Part shown: positions 1 through 4,881 of the stretch, piece after piece
Layout: every line of letters begins with the position of its first letter
Position numbering within the stretch: position 1 is the stretch's first letter
From: an uncultured Clostridia bacterium
GTDB taxonomy: Bacteria; Bacillota; Clostridia; Oscillospirales; Oscillospiraceae
NCBI GenBank assembly: GCA_946539175.1
Contig: CAMNHH010000104.1
Coordinates: 1-7,488, forward strand
DNA length: 7,488 nt
Reading direction: 5' to 3'
The notes under the pieces: model-generated
Seen by the model: the letters and a program-made list of their open reading frames with translations, nothing else
What the model was told of the DNA's origin: nothing
Database searches by the model: none
Translations under genes and position numbers: made by a program

Positions 1-74
1 TCCATGTTCTTAAATTGCGCTTTGAGGGACGCGTACAGGGTCTCAAAGCTGTTTTCTGCTGCAGGATTTGGCAT
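1..74 (-). CDS. N-terminal fragment of an unrecognised protein
   Basis: Only the first 24 codons are in the window; the gene continues past the left edge. Read on the minus strand, the frame opens with ATG at 74-72 and begins MPNPAAENSFETLYASLK. The start is supported by a strong purine-rich ribosome binding site (AAGGAAGGAA, complement of 81-90), about 8 bases from the ATG, and by an extended -10 promoter motif further upstream. The visible peptide is hydrophilic with no signal peptide or membrane segment, so a cytoplasmic protein is likely. I do not recognise the family. The gene is divergent from the htrA-like gene and shares its intergenic region. Confidence 0.6.
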   Translation of the reverse strand, partial: MPNPAAENSFETLYASLKAQFKNM

Positions 75-140
75 AATCGGTTCCTTCCTTTCTGATGGAT
101 TGTCGTGTATAAAAAGGGTCGGCGGGTCTTTCTGTTTCGC

Positions 141-149
141 ATTTTAGCA
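141..149 (-). promoter_or_regulatory. Extended -10 promoter for the leftward gene
   Basis: On the minus strand the sequence reads TGCTAAAAT, a TGn extended -10 followed by a 5/6 match to TATAAT. No good -35 lies at 17-18 bases; a TTGTAA (complement of 167-172) sits at a 20-base spacing, which is too long to be optimal, so the TGn motif probably carries recognition. It would start transcription near 134, giving a leader of about 60 bases before the ATG at 74. Predicted by eye from consensus only. Confidence 0.45.
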
Positions 150-251
150 CAGAGAGTACAAAATCATTACAAAAAATCGGCCCCGGGAAGAAAATCTGAT
201 TTGTTCATAATTTTTTTTGATTTTTCGCAAACTATGTTCAAAAATCCACGT

Positions 252-257
252 TACAAT
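252..257 (+). promoter_or_regulatory. Putative -10 element for the htrA-like gene
   Basis: TACAAT is a 5/6 match to TATAAT and lies 41 bases before the htrA start codon, leaving a leader of about 35 bases. There is no recognisable TTGACA-like hexamer at 16-18 bases upstream and no TGn extension. Either the promoter is weak or activator-dependent, or another site is used: CATAAT at 206-211 is an alternative -10, also without a good -35. Confidence 0.35.
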
Positions 258-298
258 GATGGCGTAAACAGAAAACAACAGCAAAGGAGTGCTGAGAT

Positions 299-1840
299 AT
301 GAGCAATTACGATTGGAACAAGGAAAATCCCTTCGAAGAGCAGCCCCAGGTCCCCGAAAGCCCGGAGCAGAGCGGGCAGGAGCCTGCCGCGGCCTCCCGC
401 GAGGACGAGCCCGCCTGCAGCGAGCAGTCCGCTTACAACGAGCAGCCGGCTTACCAAAATTATTATTACGCCTCCGGTCCGGCCGACACCGCCCGGCCCG
501 CCCAGGGCTATGAGGGCTATAGCCAGACCGGCACCCGTCAGACCCAGACCGTCCAGGCCCCCACCAAGAAGGAAAAGCACCGCTCCGGCTTCTGGAAGAA
601 GGCCGTGGCCCTGGCGCTGGTCTGCGCCCTGCTGGGCGGCGCCGCCGGCGTGGGCGGGGCCCTGCTGGTGAATCGCCTGCAGCCCGCCTCCCGGACCGCC
701 TCGGGGGAGGGCAGCTCCGTCCAGGTGGCGGCCCCCCGTGAGACCACCGATCTCAACGTGGTCACCGTGGACAGCGGCAAGCTGATGACCGCCGCCCAGG
801 TCTACAAGCAGAACGTGAACTCCACCGTGGGCATCACCACCGAGATCACCACCACCAACTGGTGGGGCTATCAGTCCACTGCCGCCGCCGCCGGCTCCGG
901 GTTCATTCTGACGGAGGACGGCTATATCCTCACCAATCAGCACGTCATCGACAAGGCCAACACCATCACCGTTGCCATGTACGACGGCAGCACCTATCCC
1001 GCCACCCTGGTGGGCTATGACAGCAGCAACGACATCGCCGTGCTGAAGATCGACGCCAAGGGGCTGACTCCCGTGACCCTGGGCAACTCCGACAGCCTGG
1101 AGGTGGGCGAGGAGGTCGTTGCCATCGGCAACCCCCTGGGCGAGCTGACCTTCTCTTTGACCAAGGGCAACGTCAGCGCCCTGGACCGGCCCGTGACCCT
1201 GTCCAGCAGCGTCACCATGAAGCTGATCCAGACCGATGCGGCCATCAACTCCGGCAACTCCGGCGGCGCCCTGTTCAATATGTACGGCGAGGTGGTGGGT
1301 ATCACCAACGCCAAGTATTCCTCCAGCGGCTACTCCGGCGAGGCCAGCATCGACAACATCGGCTTTGCCATCCCCATCAATTCCGTCCGGGACATCGTTA
1401 CCTCCATCATTGAGAAGGGCTACATCTCCACGCCCTATATCGGCGTCAGCGTGGCCAACGTCAGCGAGGAGAGCCAGAGCTACGGCATGCCCAAGGGAGC
1501 AGCCATCCGTTCCGTGGAGGACGACGGCCCCGCCGCCAAGGGCGGCCTGCAGGCCAACGACATCGTCACCGCCGTCAACGGCGAGACCATCACCGACTAT
1601 GAGGGCCTGTCGGCAAAGATTTCCGCCAGTCAGCCCGGGGACCAGCTGGAGCTGACGGTCTACCGCAAGGGCGAAACCATCACCGTCTCCGTCACCGTAG
1701 GCGAGAAGACCCAGTCCGCACTGCCCCAGCAGTCCGATCCCCAGCAGGGTCAGAGCCAGCAGGGCCAGCAGGGCCAAGGTCAGCAGGGTCAGGGCGCCGA
1801 CCCCTTCGGCTGGGGCTGGCCCTTCGGCTTCGGAGGCTGA
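299..1840 (+). CDS. htrA: Membrane-anchored HtrA/DegP-like serine protease with one PDZ domain
   Basis: ATP-independent serine endoprotease of the trypsin-fold HtrA/DegP family, expected to degrade or refold misfolded proteins at the outer face of the membrane. The 513-residue protein has a Pro/Gln/Glu/Tyr-rich disordered cytoplasmic tail (1-95), one transmembrane anchor (about 101-124) after a basic KKEKHRSGFWKK segment, a short linker, the protease domain (about 165-375) and one PDZ domain (about 378-468) with a YIGV ligand-binding loop at 380-383. The catalytic triad is His215 (TNQHVI), Asp245 (SNDIAVLK) and Ser321 (GNSGGAL). It ends in a Gln/Gly-repeat tail and a Gly/Trp/Phe-rich terminus (DPFGWGWPFGFGG). 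The start follows AAAGGAGT at 283-290 with 8-base spacing. It stands alone between its own promoter region and a strong terminator. By analogy with Bacillus HtrA proteins, envelope-stress control is likely, but no operator was identified. Family assignment is very secure; which HtrA paralogue it corresponds to cannot be told. Confidence 0.95.
   Translation: MSNYDWNKENPFEEQPQVPESPEQSGQEPAAASREDEPACSEQSAYNEQPAYQNYYYASGPADTARPAQGYEGYSQTGTRQTQTVQAPTKKEKHRSGFWKKAVALALVCALLGGAAGVGGALLVNRLQPASRTASGEGSSVQVAAPRETTDLNVVTVDSGKLMTAAQVYKQNVNSTVGITTEITTTNWWGYQSTAAAAGSGFILTEDGYILTNQHVIDKANTITVAMYDGSTYPATLVGYDSSNDIAVLKIDAKGLTPVTLGNSDSLEVGEEVVAIGNPLGELTFSLTKGNVSALDRPVTLSSSVTMKLIQTDAAINSGNSGGALFNMYGEVVGITNAKYSSSGYSGEASIDNIGFAIPINSVRDIVTSIIEKGYISTPYIGVSVANVSEESQSYGMPKGAAIRSVEDDGPAAKGGLQANDIVTAVNGETITDYEGLSAKISASQPGDQLELTVYRKGETITVSVTVGEKTQSALPQQSDPQQGQSQQGQQGQGQQGQGADPFGWGWPFGFGG
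1742..1795 (+). repeat. CAG/GGC short tandem repeat coding for a Gln-Gly tail
   Basis: Eighteen in-frame codons near the 3' end of the htrA-like gene consist of units CAGCAGGGY (four copies, at 1742, 1757, 1766 and 1781) mixed with shorter CAGGGC-like units. They encode QQG-QS-QQG-QQG-QG-QQG-QG (residues 482-499). Gln is CAG in all but one case. The units are multiples of three bases, so slippage would change tail length without a frameshift. Confidence 0.8.
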
Positions 1841-1864
1841 CAAAATCGAATCCCTGAAACGCTG

Positions 1865-1910
1865 AAAAGCCGCGATCCCTTGCCGGATCGCGGCTTTTGC
1901 TTGCTTTTTT
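1865..1910 (+). terminator. Strong intrinsic terminator after the htrA-like gene
   Basis: A perfect 14-bp stem (arms 1865-1878 and 1885-1898, left arm AAAAGCCGCGATCC) encloses a 6-base loop CTTGCC. It is followed by a T-rich tract (TTGCTTGCTTTTTT) ending at 1910. It starts 24 bases after the htrA stop codon. GC-rich stem plus T tract is the classical Rho-independent form on the plus strand. Confidence 0.9.
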
Positions 1911-1929
1911 CCGGCCTTTGGAGTACAAT
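1901..1929 (+). promoter_or_regulatory. Sigma-70/A-type promoter for the rsmF-like gene
   Basis: TTGCTT (1901-1906, 4/6 match to TTGACA) and TACAAT (1924-1929, 5/6 match to TATAAT) are separated by exactly 17 bases. Transcription would begin near 1936, giving a leader of under 20 bases. The -35 hexamer lies inside the T tract of the upstream terminator, so the two signals are fused. Promoter called from consensus only. Confidence 0.65.
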
Positions 1930-1940
1930 AGCAAAAACGA

Positions 1941-1948
1941 AAGGGGGG
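1941..1948 (+). promoter_or_regulatory. Ribosome binding site that fixes the rsmF start
   Basis: AAGGGGGG precedes the ATG at 1955 by 6 bases. The reading frame stays open upstream to an earlier ATG at 1880, but that one lies inside the loop/stem of the htrA terminator and upstream of the predicted promoter, so 1955 is the right start. Confidence 0.75.
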
Positions 1949-1954
1949 CGCGTC

Positions 1955-3391
1955 ATGCTGCCGGAGCTGTTTTGTGAAAAAATGAGGGGCCTGCTGGGAC
2001 CGGAATACGAGGCCTTTCTGGAGTCCCTGGACCGCCCCCGGGCCGTGGGCCTGCGGCTGAACCCCCTGAAGCTTTCGGTATCCGAGGGCGGCGGGGAGCC
2101 CGGCCTCCAAATGAAAGCATCAATTCTCCCATCTCAGCTGGCGCGCTTCGATTTGTCCCCCGTGCCCTGGTGTCCCACCGGCTATTACTACGACCCGCAG
2201 ACCAGGCCCGGCCTCCATCCCTGGCATGCCGCCGGAGCCTTCTACCTCCAGGAGGCCAGCGCCATGGCTCCGGTGGAGCTGCTGGACCCCAGACCCGGGG
2301 AGCGGATTCTGGACCTCTGCGCCGCCCCCGGCGGCAAATCCACCCAGATCGCCGGGAAGCTGGCAGGGGAGGGGCTGCTGGTCTGCAATGAGATCAACCC
2401 CAAGCGAGCCGCCGTCCTGGCCTCCAACGTCGAGCGGCTGGGGGTTGCCAACGCCTTGGTGCTGAACGAGCATCCCGCCCGGCTGGCGGAGCGCTTCCCC
2501 GGATTTTTCGACAGGATCCTGGTGGACGCCCCCTGCTCGGGAGAGGGCATGTTCCGCAAGCACGACGCGGCCTTTGAGGACTGGAGCCCGGAGACCGTGG
2601 CCATGTGCGCCCGCCGCCAGGCGGAGATCCTGGACTGCGCCGCCCGTATGCTGCGGCCCGGCGGCCGGCTGGTGTATTCCACCTGCACCTTTTCCCCGGA
2701 GGAGAACGAGGGCAGCGTGGCGGGGCTGCTGGCGCGAAATCCCGAATTTACGGTGGAGGCGCCGGAGGCGCTCTGCTTTGCGCCGGGCCGCCCGGAATGG
2801 GCGGGCGGAGCCCCCGCCCTGGCCCGCTGCTTCCGCCTCTGGCCCCACAGACTGCGGGGCGAGGGGCATTTCGCGGCTGTCCTTCGGAAGGACGGGGAGA
2901 GCCGGAGCGCCGACGCCGCAGCGGGCGATACCGGGCCCCGGAGCGGGGCCGGACCCCGTTCCCGCCGCTCCGGGCGGGGGGAAACATCCGTTCTCCCCAA
3001 GCCGGCGGAGGCACTTCTGAAGGAGCTGGGGCTGACGCTTCCGGCGGGCAGGCCCGTGGTCTTCGGGGACCGGGTCTTCTGGGCGCCGGAGGCTCTGCCG
3101 GAGCTTGGGGGCCTGAAGGTGCTGCGGCCCGGGCTGGAGCTGGCGGAGCTGCGGCGGGACCTGGCCATCCCGGCCCACGCTCTGGCCCTCTGGGCCAAGA
3201 CCGCTGCCTGCGTCCATGCGCTGGAGGCGGAGGACCCGGCCTGCGCCGCTTACCTGCGGGGCGAGACGCTCTCCACCGAAGCCGCCGGCTGGACCCTGGT
3301 GACGGCGGGCGGCCTCAGCCTGGGCTGGGGCAAGGGCGTCCGGGGTGTTTTGAAAAATCATTATCCCAAGGGCCTGCGGGCTTCGGGCTGA
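1955..3391 (+). CDS. rsmF: RsmF-type 16S rRNA (cytosine-C5) methyltransferase (NOL1/NOP2/Sun family)
   Basis: SAM-dependent RNA m5C methyltransferase acting on a cytosine in 16S rRNA; the exact position (C1407-type in E. coli RsmF) cannot be proved from sequence. The protein is 478 residues, close to E. coli RsmF in length. An N-terminal RNA-binding segment (about 1-85) leads to HPWHAAGAFYLQEASAM (88-104), the SAM-binding loop CAAPGGKS (122-129), acidic Glu145 (NEINPKR), DAPCSG (191-196, Cys194 for product release) and STCTF (242-246, Cys244 as nucleophile). A basic Ser/Arg/Gly linker (about 312-346) precedes a C-terminal PUA-like domain ending in NHYPKGLR. It lacks the NusB-like N-terminal domain of RsmB, which argues against that paralogue. 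It has its own promoter, and no terminator is evident before murA, so some read-through is possible. Oddities are an AT-rich codon island (codons 52-60) and a GC-rich inverted repeat in the linker. Family very secure; gene name likely. Confidence 0.92.
   Translation: MLPELFCEKMRGLLGPEYEAFLESLDRPRAVGLRLNPLKLSVSEGGGEPGLQMKASILPSQLARFDLSPVPWCPTGYYYDPQTRPGLHPWHAAGAFYLQEASAMAPVELLDPRPGERILDLCAAPGGKSTQIAGKLAGEGLLVCNEINPKRAAVLASNVERLGVANALVLNEHPARLAERFPGFFDRILVDAPCSGEGMFRKHDAAFEDWSPETVAMCARRQAEILDCAARMLRPGGRLVYSTCTFSPEENEGSVAGLLARNPEFTVEAPEALCFAPGRPEWAGGAPALARCFRLWPHRLRGEGHFAAVLRKDGESRSADAAAGDTGPRSGAGPRSRRSGRGETSVLPKPAEALLKELGLTLPAGRPVVFGDRVFWAPEALPELGGLKVLRPGLELAELRRDLAIPAHALALWAKTAACVHALEAEDPACAAYLRGETLSTEAAGWTLVTAGGLSLGWGKGVRGVLKNHYPKGLRASG
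2937..2974. repeat. GC-rich inverted repeat inside the rsmF linker
   Basis: CCCGGAGCGG at 2937-2946 is repeated as its exact reverse complement CCGCTCCGGG at 2965-2974, separated by 18 bases that themselves contain GGGG and CCCC runs. In RNA it could form a stable hairpin. It falls in the codons for the low-complexity Arg/Ser/Gly linker between the methyltransferase and C-terminal domains, where protein sequence is least constrained. Confidence 0.6.
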
Positions 3392-3425
3392 GGGCCGGTC
3401 TGCGGAGGCTACACACAAATTATGC

Positions 3426-3454
3426 TTTACTTTCCGGGAAACTTATGCTATAAT
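3426..3454 (+). promoter_or_regulatory. Strong extended -10 promoter for murA
   Basis: TTTACT (3426-3431, 4/6 match to TTGACA), a 17-base spacer, then TGC immediately before a perfect TATAAT (3449-3454). This is the best promoter match in the window. Transcription would begin near 3461, giving a leader of roughly 50 bases before the ATG at 3510. The region is sharply AT-richer than the genes on either side. Confidence 0.85.
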
Positions 3455-3509
3455 ACCACAGTTAGAATTAAGATTCTGTACGGATTTTTTACCAAAGAGG
3501 GAAACACTG

Positions 3510-4802
3510 ATGGTTAAATACGTGATCCGAGGCGGCAAGCCGCTGAACGGCAAGGTCGTGATCTCCGGCGCCAAGAACGCCGCGGTGGGCATTCTGCCCG
3601 CCACGCTGCTGGTGAAGGGCGTCTGCCGCATTGAGAACGTTCCCGATATTTCCGACATTCGCCTGCTGCTGCAGATCCTGGACGAGATGGGGGCGGCGGT
3701 CCGCCGTCTGAGCCCCGGCACCCTGGAGATCGACTGCAGCCGCGTGCGGGATGCGGTGGCCCCGGCCGATCTGGTTCGCCGCATCCGGGCCTCCTATTAT
3801 CTGATCGGCGCCCAGCTGGGCCGCTTCGGCCATGCCACCGTGGCGCTGCCCGGCGGCTGCAACTTCGGCCCCCGGCCCATCGACCAGCACATCAAGGGCT
3901 TTGAGGCCATCGGCGCCACGGTGGATCTGGTGGGCGGCAGCGTGGTGGCCCGGGCTCCCGAGACGGGGCTGCAGGGCGCCAGAGTCAACCTGGACGTGGT
4001 CAGCGTGGGCGCCACCATGAACATCATGATCGGCGCGGTGCTGGCCAACGGCACCACCTGGATCGAGAACGCGGCCAAGGAGCCCCACATCGTGGACCTG
4101 GCCAACTTCCTCAACGCCATGGGCGCCAAGGTATCCGGCGCGGGCACCGACGTGATCCGCATCCGCGGTGTGAAGGCCCTCCACGGAGGCAGCTACTCCA
4201 TCATCCCGGACCAGATCGAGGCCGGTACCTACATGGCCGCCGCCGCTGCGGTGGGCGGAGACGTGCTGGTGCAGAACGTGATCCCCAAGCACATGGAGTC
4301 CATCACCGCCAAGCTGCGGGAGATGGGCGCGAAAATCACCGAGTATGAGGACGCCATTCGGGTGACCCGCACCGGGCGCCTGCACCGGGCCAACGTGAAG
4401 ACCCGACCCTATCCCGGCTTCCCCACGGATATGCAGTCCCAGGTGGCGGTCTGCATGGCGCTGGCCAAGGGCAGCAGCGTCATCACCGAGGGCATCTACG
4501 ATACGCGCTTCCGTTACTGCGCGGAGCTCAACCGCATGGGCGCCAGCATCCAGGTGGACACCAAAATGGCCGTCATCGACGGCGTGGAGCAGCTGCACGG
4601 CTGCGTGGTGAAGGCCTGCGATCTGCGGGCCGGCGCCGCCATGGTCATTGCCGGCCTGGCTGCCGACGGCACCACCACGGTGGAGGACGCCCACTTCATC
4701 GAGCGGGGTTATGAATGTATGATCGAAAAGCTGCGGGATCTGGGCGCCGACATCACCCGGATCGAAGCCCCGGAGCCCAAGGGCGTTCGCAGCGCGGGCT
4801 GA
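3510..4802 (+). CDS. murA: UDP-N-acetylglucosamine 1-carboxyvinyltransferase (MurA)
   Basis: Cytoplasmic enzyme that transfers enolpyruvate from PEP to UDP-GlcNAc, the first committed step of peptidoglycan synthesis. The 430-residue protein is full length for the EPT/RTPC-fold family. Visible hallmarks are Lys22-Asn23 (SGAKNA), Arg93 (RIRASYY), the active-site loop PGGCNFGPRP with catalytic Cys117 and Arg122, the general-base Asp307 (PTDMQ) and PEP-binding Arg373 (DLRAG). Because Cys117 is present rather than Asp, fosfomycin sensitivity at the target would be expected from what is known of the family. The start at ATG 3510 follows AAAGAGGG (3494-3501) at 8 bases. Low-GC Gram-positives often carry two MurA paralogues; this single gene cannot be assigned to one. 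It is preceded by a strong promoter, followed by a hairpin, and sits beside another wall-polymer gene (ltaS). Confidence 0.97.
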   Translation: MVKYVIRGGKPLNGKVVISGAKNAAVGILPATLLVKGVCRIENVPDISDIRLLLQILDEMGAAVRRLSPGTLEIDCSRVRDAVAPADLVRRIRASYYLIGAQLGRFGHATVALPGGCNFGPRPIDQHIKGFEAIGATVDLVGGSVVARAPETGLQGARVNLDVVSVGATMNIMIGAVLANGTTWIENAAKEPHIVDLANFLNAMGAKVSGAGTDVIRIRGVKALHGGSYSIIPDQIEAGTYMAAAAAVGGDVLVQNVIPKHMESITAKLREMGAKITEYEDAIRVTRTGRLHRANVKTRPYPGFPTDMQSQVAVCMALAKGSSVITEGIYDTRFRYCAELNRMGASIQVDTKMAVIDGVEQLHGCVVKACDLRAGAAMVIAGLAADGTTTVEDAHFIERGYECMIEKLRDLGADITRIEAPEPKGVRSAG

Positions 4803-4804
4803 GA

Positions 4805-4828
4805 GAAAGCCGCCGCAGGGCGGCTTTC
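4805..4828 (+). terminator. Hairpin after murA, possible weak terminator
   Basis: A perfect 10-bp stem GAAAGCCGCC / GGCGGCTTTC with a GCAG tetraloop begins right behind the murA stop codon. The right arm ends in TTTC and is followed by CCATT, so the T tract is very short. It may terminate only partly, or may instead stabilise the murA transcript and let some polymerase continue into ltaS. Confidence 0.55.
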
Positions 4829-4881
4829 CCATTCAGACCGGGTTTGCCGCGAATCGGAAGTTTTTTGACAGGAGGGATACC

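Noticed and set aside
144..294. CIRCE-like half sites TTAGCAC (144-150) and GAGTGCTGA (286-294) near htrA
   Set aside because: CIRCE operators need the two 9-base halves about 9 bases apart. Here they are over 130 bases apart and imperfect, so HrcA control is not supported.
1880..1954. Upstream in-frame ATG at 1880 as the start of the rsmF-like gene
   Set aside because: It falls in the htrA terminator hairpin and upstream of the predicted promoter, lacks a ribosome binding site, and adds a peptide without family similarity. The ATG at 1955 has a good site.
251..2110. A 619-codon open frame on the minus strand antisense to htrA
   Set aside because: Its translation is a low-complexity Gly/Ala/Leu/Val/His-rich string with no recognisable motif, and it lies opposite a well-supported protease gene. 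It is a by-product of G/C-ending codons in the sense gene.
3361..3425. A terminator after rsmF
   Set aside because: The GC-rich stretch around the stop codon offers only short imperfect pairing and no T tract, so no terminator is called.
4865..4870. Perfect TTGACA before ltaS as a promoter -35
   Set aside because: No TATAAT-like hexamer lies 16-18 bases downstream, and that position would be inside the ltaS coding sequence.
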